Numbered from the stretch's first letter, positions 1 to 8,406 are shown. The stretch is DNA of 64,000 nucleotides from Planomonospora sp. ID82291 (GCF_015711645.1 NZ_JABTEX010000001.1:1984001-2048000); one strand, 5' to 3'. The notes: generated from the letters alone by a model not told the origin. Program-made: numbers and translations.

Positions 1-22
1 CGGACGAGGCCGAATGAAGATC

Positions 23-60
23 AAAGCCCAGGTGAGGCGACCATGCCTGACCTGGGCTTT
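23..60. terminator. Bidirectional hairpin terminator next to tRNA-Ala
   Basis: A 16-bp inverted repeat with one mismatch (arms AAAGCCCAGGTGAGGC and GCCTGACCTGGGCTTT) is followed on the plus strand by a run of five T. On the minus strand it ends in TTT and lies 15 bp past the tRNA-Ala 3' end. It can therefore end the tRNA transcript and any plus-strand transcript entering from outside the window. Confidence 0.75.
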
Positions 61-75
61 TTCATGTCGTGGAGG

Positions 76-151
76 TGGTGGAGCCTAGGAGATTCGAACT
101 CCTGACATCCTGCTTGCAAAGCAGGCGCTCTGCCAACTGAGCTAAGGCCCC
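76..151 (-). tRNA. tRNA-Ala(TGC)
   Basis: The minus strand folds as a complete class I tRNA. The acceptor 5' GGGGCCT pairs with AGGCTCC, the anticodon loop TTTGCAA carries TGC, the T loop is TTCGAAT, the discriminator is A, and CCA is encoded (76-78). The third acceptor pair is G:U, the alanine identity element. tRNA-Ile and tRNA-Ala commonly sit close together after gyrA in actinomycetes; here about 37 kb separates them. An AT-rich stretch near 221-230 could be the -10 of its promoter. Confidence 0.97.
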
Positions 152-234
152 TCTGCGGGTGACGTGACCTGCGGAAGCGCCGCGAACGGCGAGTCCGTGC
201 TCATCGCACACCGCCAGGACAGCATATAACGCTC

Positions 235-546
235 CTACTGGCCTGGGCGCCGATCCACGGCATGATCATGATCTCTCTCAGCGGCACCGGCAGAGGGAGC
301 GCTCCCCCGGTAGCACCGGTTCAGGTGAGACCGAGTGCCTGGTCCCAGGCAGGTCCTGCGGGACGCGGCCGGCCGTTCGCACAACCGGACCGCGCCCCGG
401 GCGTGCAACGTCCGCCCGCATCGACGGTCCAGGACCGCGCACGAACCGGTGGCGTACCAGATGCCGCCGCGCCGCCGGATCGTCCAGCCGGGCCAGGCAC
501 GCCGGAGGTGTCCGATGACCGCCGCCTGCTCCTCGTCGAAGGTCAT
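235..546 (-). CDS. Small hypothetical protein (103 aa)
   Basis: No recognised family. The ATG at 546 was chosen because the protein then begins MTFDEEQAAVIGHLRRAWPG, a well-formed amphipathic start followed by a W-rich stretch (WTIRRRGGIWYATG). The longer upstream frame is low-complexity and overlaps the preceding gene. The C-terminal half is Arg/Cys-rich and looks less protein-like, so a frameshift near residue 45 is possible. It starts 22 bp after the stop of the 219-aa gene, so the two probably form an operon divergent from the GntR regulator at 1509. Confidence 0.45.
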   Translation of the reverse strand: MTFDEEQAAVIGHLRRAWPGWTIRRRGGIWYATGSCAVLDRRCGRTLHARGAVRLCERPAASRRTCLGPGTRSHLNRCYRGSAPSAGAAERDHDHAVDRRPGQ

Positions 547-568
547 GGGAACGATGCCTCCCGTCGCG

Positions 569-1228
569 TCACGCGGCCGTCTCCACAGGTGTGGGCGTCC
601 GCCGCCGGGCTGAGCCGGGTGAGTACGGCGACCGGGAGGCCGTGTGGTGTACGGCGAGCTCACCGGGCCTCGACCGGACCGCCGCCCCGGGTGGCGGCCC
701 GCCGGGAACCAGGTGGCCGATGCCGGTCGTCGAACGCGGCAGCCGTTCACGGGCGGCCACGGCGCGGGCCCGCCGCAGCACGAGCGGTTCCCGGGCGAGC
801 GACAGCCGGAGGGTGCGCGTCTCCCGGGCCTCCACCGGCCGGTCCGCCGTACGGCGCATCTCTGCAGGCACGATCGGCCAGGACGATCCGAGGGCGGGAA
901 GGGCCTTGCCCGGCACGGGCTCGACCGTTCGGGGCGCAGGTACAGCCGGTGTCCGCTCGGCCGGCTGACCGGTGGTGACGTACCGCCGCTCGATGAACGG
1001 CCCTGCGGGAACGGACTCCCGTCCGGTGGGCCGCGGGGCGAGGGCGGGCAGGCACTCGGCCGGGCGGACCCAGTCCCGTGCGGGCATCCTCAGCTCGTCC
1101 AGCCGGGCGGCCCGGATCAGCTCCCAGCGGGCGGCCACCTGCTCGGCGGAGGGTACCCGGTAGGCGTGCGCCTCGGCGTGCAGGCACCCGTGGTCGTACG
1201 GCGGGTGCCCGCAGACGGCGCAGCCCAT
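569..1228 (-). CDS. Hypothetical protein with N-terminal CxxC motif (219 aa)
   Basis: The N-terminus MGCAVCGHPPYDHGCLHAEA carries a CAVC pair plus nearby His and Cys residues that could bind zinc. Residues 25-60 look like an ordered helical segment. The rest is Pro/Arg-rich and low in complexity. I do not recognise the family. It reads toward the 103-aa gene (22-bp gap) and is divergent from the GntR regulator, with a 280-bp gap between them that holds possible operators. No strong ribosome-binding site is visible, so the start is uncertain. Confidence 0.45.
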   Translation of the reverse strand: MGCAVCGHPPYDHGCLHAEAHAYRVPSAEQVAARWELIRAARLDELRMPARDWVRPAECLPALAPRPTGRESVPAGPFIERRYVTTGQPAERTPAVPAPRTVEPVPGKALPALGSSWPIVPAEMRRTADRPVEARETRTLRLSLAREPLVLRRARAVAARERLPRSTTGIGHLVPGGPPPGAAVRSRPGELAVHHTASRSPYSPGSARRRTPTPVETAA

Positions 1229-1436
1229 CGGCAGCGGTGCCGTTCAGCGGAGAAGCACGGGCCGCAGACGGGCTCGTTGCAAGCCGCGAGAGGGCGGGTT
1301 GACGGTCTAAAGTTGTCCACGGGTCGGACCTCCTACGTCCGATCGAGGGCCCGGTACGGCGTTCGCGCGCCTGCCGGGCCCGTCCGCTGTCAGGCGTATC
1401 AAGCAGAAACGTTACCTCAACATACCTAGTCATTCA

Positions 1437-1475
1437 CATGGGTACTCATGGGTATCCATTGGAGACCATGGTATT
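1437..1475. promoter_or_regulatory. Direct-repeat operator candidate upstream of GntR gene
   Basis: CATGGGTAC (1437), CATGGGTAT (1447) and CATGGTATT (1467) are direct repeats spaced by exact multiples of 10 bp, so they lie on one face of the helix. They sit 34-72 bp before the GntR start codon and in front of the divergent 219-aa gene. Autoregulation by the adjacent GntR protein is inference. Confidence 0.4.
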
Positions 1476-1508
1476 CGCAGGGCTGGCGAAGTTTTCTAGC
1501 CTTGCCGA

Positions 1509-1769
1509 GTGATCGAATTTCGCCCGGACGAGCTCAAGTGGCAGGCCATCCTCAACGAGATACGGCGGCGCATCCGTGAAGGTCAGTACCAGCCGGGTCA
1601 TCCCATCCCGGGGGAACCGCGTCTCGCCGAGGAGTTCGGAGTAGCTCGCGGCACGGCACGACGGGTGATCAATGAACTGCTGGAGTCGGGCGAGGTCTAC
1701 AGCATCCACGGCAAGGGGACCTTCGTCGCCGTCCTCAAGGACGATGAGAGGCAGGCGGGGAAGCAATAG
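1509..1769 (+). CDS. GntR-family winged-helix regulator, DNA-binding domain only
   Basis: An 86-residue protein that is almost entirely a GntR winged helix-turn-helix. IREGQYQPGHPIPGEPRLAE followed by FGVARGTARRVINELLESG is the family signature, and the wing ends in GKGTFVA. There is no C-terminal effector-binding domain, as in the short single-domain GntR proteins common in actinomycetes and on integrative elements. Translation starts with GTG. A -10-like TCTAG about 10 nt upstream suggests a short or leaderless transcript. It is divergent from the two hypothetical genes on its left. Confidence 0.85.
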   Translation: MIEFRPDELKWQAILNEIRRRIREGQYQPGHPIPGEPRLAEEFGVARGTARRVINELLESGEVYSIHGKGTFVAVLKDDERQAGKQ

Positions 1770-1914
1770 GCCGGTTCCCGCCGAACCGCCACACGGCAGA
1801 TGCGGCGAACAGGTCAGCCCCTGAGTCGGCCACGGATACGTTTCCGCCCGCCGTACGGCTCTCCCCGCTGGAGACCGGTCTGGCGGGCGATGACCCTCGG
1901 AGCCGGCAGCGCCG

Positions 1915-2634
1915 TCAGCGCACGGAGGCGGGGGTGCGGTGCTCAGCCAGGGCGTCGTCGAGGACGAGGCCGGGGAAGTCGGCGACGGAGTCCAGGACAT
2001 GGGTGGCGCCGCCCTTGACGAGCCGGTCCCTGCTGTGGCTCCCGGTCAGGACACCGGCGACCACCGAAGCGCCCGCCCGGCGTCCGCAGAGCATGTCGCT
2101 CTCCGAGTCGCCCACGACCGCGACCTCGCGGACGTCCTCGACGCCGAGGCGCAGCAGCGCGGTGAGCACCATGTCGGGCCTCGGACGGCCCCGGCCGCCG
2201 ACGTCCTCCGGGCTCAGCGCCAGGTCGATCCGGTCGGACCAGGTCAGCGCGGCCAGCACATGGTCGAGGGTCGACCGGCTGAAGCCGGTGATCAGGCAGA
2301 CCTTGACCCCGGATCCCTGGAGCTTCTCCAGCGCCTCGACGGTTCCCGGGACCGGGGCGAGCCCGGAACGGTCGACCGCGCCCTGATAGGAGCGCTCGAA
2401 GGTCAGGTTGGCCGCCTGTGCCTGGGCCTCGTTGTCAGGGAAGATGCCCCGGAACACATCGATCTTGGGGCAACCCCGGGACCGGTGCACATGCACCATG
2501 GCACGCGCGTACGCACCGGTCCCGGGCACGATGCCCTGCGTGGCGATCGCCTCGGCGAACGCCCGTTCGACCATGGCGACATCACCGATCGTGGTGCCTG
2601 CCAGATCCAGACAGGCAAGCTTGATGGGTGCCAT
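1915..2634 (-). CDS. PhnX-like HAD-superfamily phosphatase
   Basis: A cytosolic HAD hydrolase of 239 aa. Motif I is CLDLAGTT with the nucleophile at Asp10; Ala replaces the usual second Asp, as in phosphonoacetaldehyde hydrolase-like enzymes. Motif II lies around ITGFSR, and the C-terminal motif VVGDSESDM holds the Mg-binding acids. An alpha-helical cap occupies roughly residues 20-95. The ATG at 2634 puts motif I at the N-terminus; the frame extends 28 codons further but adds nothing conserved. The natural substrate cannot be read from sequence, and no phosphonate genes are nearby. The DLW-39 gene lies 53 bp upstream on the same strand. Confidence 0.85.
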   Translation of the reverse strand: MAPIKLACLDLAGTTIGDVAMVERAFAEAIATQGIVPGTGAYARAMVHVHRSRGCPKIDVFRGIFPDNEAQAQAANLTFERSYQGAVDRSGLAPVPGTVEALEKLQGSGVKVCLITGFSRSTLDHVLAALTWSDRIDLALSPEDVGGRGRPRPDMVLTALLRLGVEDVREVAVVGDSESDMLCGRRAGASVVAGVLTGSHSRDRLVKGGATHVLDSVADFPGLVLDDALAEHRTPASVR

Positions 2635-2687
2635 TCCCCCAACCTTGCTCAGGACCGTGGACACACCTCGATCGGCAGCCGCTTCGG

Positions 2688-2807
2688 TCAGTTCTCGCTG
2701 CCGGTCGCCTCGGTCCACAGATCGAGCTCGGCGCGGTCAGCCTGCACCTTACGCCAGACCAGCAGCCCCCCAAGGGCGACGAGCGCCAGAACGAGCAGCT
2801 TCTTCAC
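2688..2807 (-). CDS. DLW-39 family small membrane peptide
   Basis: A 39-residue protein from GTG 2807: KK, then a hydrophobic helix LLVLALVALGGLLVW, then a charged tail with the family-defining DLW (AELDLW) near the end. DLW-39 peptides are conserved actinobacterial proteins of unknown function often annotated close to the gyrA/tRNA-Ile/tRNA-Ala region, which agrees with tRNA-Ala downstream on the same strand. A dyad and a Crp-type site lie 60-160 bp upstream. Confidence 0.8.
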   Translation of the reverse strand: MKKLLVLALVALGGLLVWRKVQADRAELDLWTEATGSEN

Positions 2808-2868
2808 GGTGTGACCCCACTTCTCGACGGTCTCACCTGCCGGGGTGAGACGACGCCCGGTTCCAAAC

Positions 2869-2894
2869 GGTTCCTTGCAGCCTAGCAAGGAACC
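2869..2894. promoter_or_regulatory. 26-bp perfect dyad upstream of DLW-39 gene
   Basis: GGTTCCTTGC and its exact reverse complement flank a 6-nt centre; a weaker outer pair (CCCGG/CCGGG) extends it. It lies 62 bp upstream of the DLW-39 start, so it could be an operator or a hairpin in the 5' leader. There is no T-run, so it is not a terminator. Confidence 0.45.
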
Positions 2895-2947
2895 GAAGCC
2901 GGGCCAGGAAGGCTGTTGATCCCAGAGCGGCGAATCTGCGCGCACTA

Positions 2948-2963
2948 CGTGATTTTCATCACG
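2948..2963. promoter_or_regulatory. Crp/GlxR-type binding site candidate
   Basis: CGTGATTTTCATCACG is a perfect-arm palindrome that fits the GTGA-N6-TCAC half-site spacing of Crp/Fnr-family regulators. It lies about 140 bp upstream of the DLW-39 gene, inside the otherwise featureless 341-bp gap 2808-3148. Regulation is inferred from the motif alone. Confidence 0.4.
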
Positions 2964-3148
2964 ATTCCCTACGGTGAGCGTCGGGACGATCACGATCCGC
3001 CACGAGCCGCATCCCTGTTTCCGCTCCTCGTCCGTCCTCGTCCGTCCTCGTTCTCCGGCCGTTTCCCACCGGTGTCTCCCCGTCCGGGCACGGGTGCCGG
3101 TCGGCGGATCCGGAGACCGGCTGACCGGGCCCCGGATCCGCCCGGCGG

Positions 3149-3433
3149 TCACACGTCCGCGACGAGTTCGGCGTAGGTGGGGTGCCGGTCGATCCAGTTC
3201 TTCACGAACGAGCAGCGGGGCCGTACCCGCGCGCCCTCGGCGCGCGCCGCGTCCAGGGCCGCACGGGCGAGCGCGCCGCCCACACCCCGGCCCTCGAACG
3301 CGGGATCCACTTCGGTGTGGGTGTAGACGATCACGTCGTCCCTGCGGGTGAACTCCAGCCGCCCCGCGTGCTCACCGTCCACCTTGGCCTCGAAGAGGTC
3401 CTTCTCCGGCACGAACGCGATGCTGACGGTCAT
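3149..3433 (-). CDS. Small GNAT-fold N-acetyltransferase (YjdJ/NATD1-like)
   Basis: A 94-residue protein matching the minimal Gcn5-related acetyltransferases of the YjdJ/NATD1 type. It has a beta-rich N-terminus, the acidic HTEVDPAFEGRGVGGALARA stretch with the acetyl-CoA-binding loop (residues ~39-58), and a C-terminal RPRCSFVKNWIDRHPTYAEL motif typical of this subgroup. The start at 3433 follows a GGAGACTGTG stretch. Downstream on the minus strand is the DLW-39 leader. The acceptor substrate is unknown. Confidence 0.88.
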   Translation of the reverse strand: MTVSIAFVPEKDLFEAKVDGEHAGRLEFTRRDDVIVYTHTEVDPAFEGRGVGGALARAALDAARAEGARVRPRCSFVKNWIDRHPTYAELVADV

Positions 3434-3544
3434 CACAGTCTCCTCGGTCTCTCCTGATGTCAGGGCCAGCCGGTTCCGTCCGGCTTTCATTCCCCGGCCG
3501 AACGGACCCGGGCCGACCCTCCCCCTGCCACCGCACTCCCCGTT

Positions 3545-3595
3545 CATGTACGGCGCGTCCATGTACGGCGCCCATGTACGGCGCCCATGTACGGG
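3545..3595. repeat. Short tandem repeat, four copies of CATGTACGGCGC
   Basis: Four near-identical 12-mers spaced by 1-3 nt in the gap between the GNAT gene and nadK (3434-3764). No function can be assigned. Confidence 0.7.
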
Positions 3596-3663
3596 GAGTG
3601 CGGTGGCACGCCCTGCCGCCGCCCCGGCCCCGATCACGGCCACGGCCGCCGCCGCCCCGGCCC

Positions 3664-3712
3664 CGGCCACGGCCACGGCCACGGCCACGGCCACGGCCAC
3701 GGCCACGGCCCG
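3664..3712. repeat. Hexanucleotide microsatellite (GGCCAC)n upstream of nadK
   Basis: About seven tandem GGCCAC units end some 50 bp before the nadK start. Together with the preceding 12-mer repeat it fills much of the 331-bp gap 3434-3764, which has no gene. Copy-number change could alter nadK promoter spacing; that is speculation. Confidence 0.8.
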
Positions 3713-3764
3713 GAAGCGTCGTTCCGCCCTCCGGTGTTCCTCCGGGCGGTCGTACGGTGGCCCC

Positions 3765-4640
3765 ATGGGCATGGTTGAGACAGTGGGGCTCGTACTGCAC
3801 CCACGACGCGACTCGAAGACGGCCATCGACACGATCATCGAATGGGCCCGTACCCGGAACGTCGCGGTCCTCGGGTCGCCCGAGGAGGTGGGACGCATCG
3901 ACTGCAGCGCGATCGCGGTCGACGGCGCCGCCCTGATCGACCGCGCCGACCTGCTCGTCAGCCTGGGCGGCGACGGGACGATGCTGCGCACCATGCGACT
4001 CATCGCCGGACGACCGACCCCCGTGCTCGGCGTGAACCTCGGGCGGCTCGGCTTCCTGGCCGAGATCGACGTGGACGAGCTGCCGGCCGCGCTGTCGGCG
4101 ATCGACGGCAACCAGTACACCGTCGAGTCCCGCATGGCGGTGCGGACGACCCTGCCGGAGGGGGCGACGGTGACCGCGTTCAACGACATCGCCCTGGTGC
4201 GCACCCCCGGCCACGGGCTGTCCGAGGTGGCGGTCTCCGTGCAGGGACACCCTTTCGTCCGGTACGCCTCCGACGCCGTCATCGTGGCGACCTCCACGGG
4301 GTCGACGGCCTACAGCTTCTCCGCCGGCGGCCCCATCGTCTCCCCGACCGTCGAGGGCTTCCTCGTCGTGCCCGCCGCGGCCCACTCGACGTTCAACAGG
4401 GCCATCGTGCTCTCCGCCGACGAGGAGGTCACCCTCGACGTCCTTCCCACGAGCGGGCGGCTGGCCGTGGAGGTGGACGGCGCGGTCGTCGGGCACCTGC
4501 CGCCGGGGCACCGGCTCACCGTCACCGCGCTGCGCGCCGCCGCCCGCGTCGTCCGGCTGGGGACGACGACCTTCTACGAGCGCGCCCGCCGCAAGCTCCG
4601 CGTCGGCGGCAGCGCCGAAGTCGACTGGGAACCGCCCTGA
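3765..4640 (+). CDS. nadK: NAD kinase
   Basis: Phosphorylates NAD to NADP in the cytosol. The 291-aa protein has the family hallmarks: SLGGDGTMLR with the catalytic GGDG (residues ~67-71), LGVNLGRLGFLAE, FNDIAL (the NE/ND motif) and the Gly-rich TGSTAYSFSAGGP. Its length is normal for bacterial NadK. The ATG at 3765 is used; another ATG two codons later is equally possible. In many actinomycetes nadK is followed by recN, but here a 600-bp gap and an opposing histidine kinase follow. Confidence 0.96.
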   Translation: MGMVETVGLVLHPRRDSKTAIDTIIEWARTRNVAVLGSPEEVGRIDCSAIAVDGAALIDRADLLVSLGGDGTMLRTMRLIAGRPTPVLGVNLGRLGFLAEIDVDELPAALSAIDGNQYTVESRMAVRTTLPEGATVTAFNDIALVRTPGHGLSEVAVSVQGHPFVRYASDAVIVATSTGSTAYSFSAGGPIVSPTVEGFLVVPAAAHSTFNRAIVLSADEEVTLDVLPTSGRLAVEVDGAVVGHLPPGHRLTVTALRAAARVVRLGTTTFYERARRKLRVGGSAEVDWEPP

Positions 4641-4728
4641 TCCGCGCCCTTCCGAGCCTCGGACCCCTTCCGCCCTCGATGCCGTCCCGGCGTCGCCGGA
4701 CACCAACGAAAATCTACATCGGCCGACG

Positions 4729-4756
4729 TGACATCCGCTGTCAGCGTGATTAGCGT
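4729..4756 (+). promoter_or_regulatory. Promoter candidate before a short ORF
   Basis: TGACAT (-35) and TAGCGT (-10) separated by 16 bp, about 30 bp before a GGGGA ribosome-binding site and an ATG at 4785. By-eye match only. Confidence 0.3.
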
Positions 4757-4784
4757 TTGTTGTGACACAGGGGAAACACCGCCT

Positions 4785-4886
4785 ATGCGGCAGATGTCGA
4801 TGGCCCTTGTGAGATGGCCGTCGGCCGTGCGGGATCCGCCGCCGACGTGCCGGGCGGCAGCCGAGCCGCCTGCGAGAACGAAGTGA
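4785..4886 (+). CDS. Possible small ORF (33 aa)
   Basis: Begins MRQMSMALVRWPSAV, then Pro/Arg/Ala-rich, and stops at TGA. GGGGA lies 10 nt upstream and a promoter-like pair about 30 nt upstream. No family is recognised. It could be a leader peptide. A purine-rich GGAAAGGAG follows the stop, but no ordinary start codon stands after it. Confidence 0.25.
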   Translation: MRQMSMALVRWPSAVRDPPPTCRAAAEPPARTK

Positions 4887-5235
4887 TGCCGGCTGTAAGG
4901 GAAAGGAGAGTCTGACGCCATCGGAAGCGCCCGCGGACCGACTTCCGCCCTGCGGGCGCCGGCGGTTCCGAACGAACGGGAGGTGGTTTCCGGTCACGCC
5001 TGAGCGATTCCCGCATCCCGCCCCTTTCGATGAGGTGGCCGTGCGGATGAGGAAACCGACACGACAGTCGGAAGAATGGTGTTGAACTCCTGGGTCCCGG
5101 CGCTGCCAGAGGCACCGGGGCCCTGTCATGTCCCTGCCGGTGCCCTACCGACGCCCTGCCGGCGCCGCCGTGGGCCCGGTCCGTAGAGCCGCCGTGGGCC
5201 CCGGTCCGTAGAAGGGCCGGTCCGTAGGAGGGCCG
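4887..5235. other. Intergenic stretch without identified gene
   Basis: This follows the possible short ORF and ends at the stop codon of the opposing histidine kinase gene. An open frame of about 57 codons follows the GGAAAGGAG at ~4900 but would need CTG as its start. I see no convincing gene or RNA. Confidence 0.4.
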
Positions 5236-8200
5236 TCATCGCTCGGCGGGCAGGCAGAGGGTGAAGACCGTGCCCGTGTCCTCTCTCGGAGAGGCGACGA
5301 TGGTGCCGCCGTGCGCCTCGACGATCGCCCGGGTGATCGCCAGTCCCAGGCCGGTCCCCTTGATCCCCGACTCCACCGCGGTCGACGCCCGGAAGAACCG
5401 GCCGAACAACCGCGGGTACTGCTCGGCCGGGATGCCGATGCCGGTGTCCGCGACCGTGACCACGGCCGTGCCGCCTGCGCCGCCCCCATCCCCGTCTCCG
5501 TACCCGTCGCCGTACCCGTTCCCGTCGCCCGGACGCGCGGTGACGGTGACCTCGCCTCCGTCCGGCGTGTACTTGACCGCGTTGGACAGCAGGTTGTCCA
5601 GCACCTGGCGCAGCCGTACCGGATCGGCCCGCACCCGCAATCCGCCGGTCGCCTCCACCGTCACCGCCAGCCGCTTGGCGTCCGCCGCCGGCCGGTGATC
5701 GTCGACCGCCTGGCGCACCAGTCCGTCCAGCGCCACCGGCCGCGGATCGAGCACGATCTGCCCGGCGTCCAGGCGCGCCAGGTCCCGCAGATCGTCGACC
5801 AGCCGCTGCAGGTGCCCGCTCTTGCGGTCGATCACGTCCGCGAAGGCACGCTGCTCGTCGTTCAATTCCGGATCGTCCCGCAGCAGTACGGCGAGATCGC
5901 GGATGGCGCCGATCGGCGAGCGCAGCTCGTGGCCGACCAGTGCCACCAGCTCGTCCTTCATCCGGTCCAGCTCCCGCAGGCGGCGCACCTGCTCCTGCCG
6001 GCGGGCCAGCAGGAGCTCGCGCTGCTCGGCCAGGCGATGGCGCTCGGTCACGTCACTGGTGATCCCGTCGACCAGCAGCCGATGGTCTTCGCGGCGCGGC
6101 CGGGCCCGGACCCACACCCAGCGGGTCACCCCGTCCAGCCCGATGATGCGGCACTCCAGCTCGGCGGGCCTCGCACGGGTGATGGCGGCGTGGAAGGCGG
6201 CGAAGGACTCCTGGTCGTCGGAGTGGACCAGCTCGGCCATGACCTCGGCGGCGTCGGCGTCGGCGGGCAGCCGGCCGCCGAACACGGCGCTGCTGTCGGA
6301 GTGCAGCCGGACCGGGCGGATCACACCGCCGTCGGTGACCTCGACCGTCCACACGTAGTCGTCGATCTGGGAGATGATGTGATCCAGGTGGCGGCGATCG
6401 GCGTCCAGGGCCAGCGCCAGTTCCTCGGCGCGGCGGCGTTCCAGATAGCGGCCCATGTGGGCGCAGATGCCGTCCAGCATGGCCGTCAGGTCCTCGTCGG
6501 CCTCCTGGACGGTGTCGGTGAAGAAGGTCAGCACTCCCCGCACCCGCCGGCCGCTGCGCACCGGCAGGCCCATCGCGGCGCGCAGCCCGACGCGCAGCGC
6601 CGCCGCCTTCCGGGTGAAGCCGCGCGTGTCGAGGGCCAGGTCGGGGATCCACATCCGGCGGGCGCTCGCCCACACCGTTCCGGCCAGGCCCTCTCCGCGG
6701 GGGAACACATCGGGTTCGCCGCGGGTCAGCGCGTCCAGGTCCCGTCCGGGACGGGACCACAGGCCCAGCCGCCGGATCACGGTCTCGTCGGGGTCCACCT
6801 GCCAGTACTCGCCACAGGTCCAGCCCAGGGTGTCGGTGACCGCGGCGGTGACGCCGGCGGCGGCCTGCCCGCTGGAGGCGGCCTCGGCCAGTACCTGGGC
6901 CACCGTCTCCTGCGCGGTGCGCAGCAGCCCGGCCCGGTAGCGCTCGGTGATGTCGTGGACGGCGGTCACCGCGCCCAGCCTGCGCCCGTCAGCGGTCTCG
7001 ATCGGCCGGGCGTTGACCAGGTAGCGGCGCAGACCCGTTCCGGCTCCGGCTCCGGCCCGGCGGGCCATCACCTCGAAACCGTCGATCCGCTCCCCTCGCA
7101 ACGCCCGTGCCAGCGGCATCTCCTCCGGCCGCAGCGGGGTCCGCCCGTCAGGCTCGTACAGCTCGTAGAGGGCGTTCCAGTCGCCCTTCCGCATCTCCTC
7201 CGGGGAGGGCGGCTCGGCGCCCGATCGCGAAGCCGGTTCGATCTCGCGCAACATCCGGTTGACCAGCACCACCTCGCCGTCGCCGTCGCAGGCGACCACC
7301 CCGACGTCCAGGCTGTCCATCAGCCCCGCCATGAACCGGCGCTCCTGCTCCAGCCGGCGCCGGGCCGCCACCCGGTGGCCGATGTCGTACAGGAACGCGT
7401 GGAGGACCGGCTCACCCCGCTCGGTGCGGGCGTGCAGCACCATCTCCACCGGCAGCTCCCGCCCGGTCCTGTCGAGCGCGGTCAGCTCGACCCGGTGCTC
7501 CGCCGGGTACGACGGAGCCGCCCGCCGTACCCGGTCCAGTTCCTCGCGCAGCCACGGCCGGGTCCGCCGCGGGACGATCAGCTCGTCCGCCGGCCGTCCC
7601 ACGGCCTCGCTCGCCGGTCGGCCGAACAGCCGCTCGGCGGCGGGGTTCCACGCCGTCACGGTTCCGGCGGCGTCGACGGACACGAACGCGTCCTGCGCCC
7701 GTTCCAGGACCGCGCTCATCCGTGCCGCCGACAGCCGCGCCCGCCCTTCGTCCAGCCGCACCGCGAGCTGCGCCTCCACCGAGGAGGCCACCTCCTCCGC
7801 CAGGCGCAGCCCGCGCGGGTCCCAGCGCCGGGGCCGTACGTCCAGCGCGCACAGCGTGCCCAGGACCGTACCGTCGGGAGCGCGCAGCGGGAAGGACGCA
7901 CAGGCCCGCGGCTCCGGCCCGTCGACGGCGGGCGAGCCGCCCAGCCGGGCGTCGGCCCGGACGTCGGTCACGGTCAGTGGTGCGTCCGCGGCCAGGATCC
8001 ACCGGAACAGCGGGTACGGGGCGAGGTCGCGGCCCGTCCAGCGGTCGGCCGGGCCCGTCGCGCCGAGGCACGTCCACCGGTCGCCGTCGGCCAGCGCCAC
8101 CAGGGCGGCGGGCGCGTCGAGCAGCCGGGCCGCCAGTACGGCCGGCCTGCTCAGCGCGGGCGCGCCGGGTGCGTCGAACAGACCGGCGACCCGCAGCGCC

Positions 8201-8244
8201 TGCGACCACCGCGACTCCCGAACCGCATCAACCGTCCTGGTCAC
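5236..8244 (-). CDS. Multi-sensor histidine kinase (GAF-PAS-PAS-GAF-PAS-HisKA-HATPase)
   Basis: A soluble hybrid-sensor type kinase of 1002 aa with no transmembrane segment. It has an N-terminal GAF domain (~25-165), two PAS domains (~185-300 and ~312-435), a second GAF (~445-600), a third PAS (~620-735), a HisKA domain with phospho-acceptor His772 in LVGHELRSP, and a C-terminal HATPase domain with DTGIGIP and GTGLGLAI. A GYGDG-type repeat is inserted in the HATPase domain. The GTG at 8244 follows GGGGGAT; the open frame further upstream is repeat-derived. No response regulator gene is adjacent, so the partner is unknown. Confidence 0.9.
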   Translation of the reverse strand: MTRTVDAVRESRWSQALRVAGLFDAPGAPALSRPAVLAARLLDAPAALVALADGDRWTCLGATGPADRWTGRDLAPYPLFRWILAADAPLTVTDVRADARLGGSPAVDGPEPRACASFPLRAPDGTVLGTLCALDVRPRRWDPRGLRLAEEVASSVEAQLAVRLDEGRARLSAARMSAVLERAQDAFVSVDAAGTVTAWNPAAERLFGRPASEAVGRPADELIVPRRTRPWLREELDRVRRAAPSYPAEHRVELTALDRTGRELPVEMVLHARTERGEPVLHAFLYDIGHRVAARRRLEQERRFMAGLMDSLDVGVVACDGDGEVVLVNRMLREIEPASRSGAEPPSPEEMRKGDWNALYELYEPDGRTPLRPEEMPLARALRGERIDGFEVMARRAGAGAGTGLRRYLVNARPIETADGRRLGAVTAVHDITERYRAGLLRTAQETVAQVLAEAASSGQAAAGVTAAVTDTLGWTCGEYWQVDPDETVIRRLGLWSRPGRDLDALTRGEPDVFPRGEGLAGTVWASARRMWIPDLALDTRGFTRKAAALRVGLRAAMGLPVRSGRRVRGVLTFFTDTVQEADEDLTAMLDGICAHMGRYLERRRAEELALALDADRRHLDHIISQIDDYVWTVEVTDGGVIRPVRLHSDSSAVFGGRLPADADAAEVMAELVHSDDQESFAAFHAAITRARPAELECRIIGLDGVTRWVWVRARPRREDHRLLVDGITSDVTERHRLAEQRELLLARRQEQVRRLRELDRMKDELVALVGHELRSPIGAIRDLAVLLRDDPELNDEQRAFADVIDRKSGHLQRLVDDLRDLARLDAGQIVLDPRPVALDGLVRQAVDDHRPAADAKRLAVTVEATGGLRVRADPVRLRQVLDNLLSNAVKYTPDGGEVTVTARPGDGNGYGDGYGDGDGGGAGGTAVVTVADTGIGIPAEQYPRLFGRFFRASTAVESGIKGTGLGLAITRAIVEAHGGTIVASPREDTGTVFTLCLPAER

Positions 8245-8406
8245 GCCATATCCCCCGGACTCACTCTTACCCGGTGGATCCGGGCCGTCACCATGCCGGG
8301 CACCCGAAGGAGGGCGGCACCCCGTCGGACGCACGAAGGAGGGCGGCACCCCGCCGTATGCCACGGCGAGCGGTCCGGCCGGCGCATCCGCCACCGTCCG
8401 GGCGGG

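Noticed and set aside
747-1433. Alternative minus-strand frame overlapping the CxxC protein gene
   Set aside because: Arg-rich low-complexity translation; the 569-1228 frame has the more protein-like N-terminus and fits the operon spacing.
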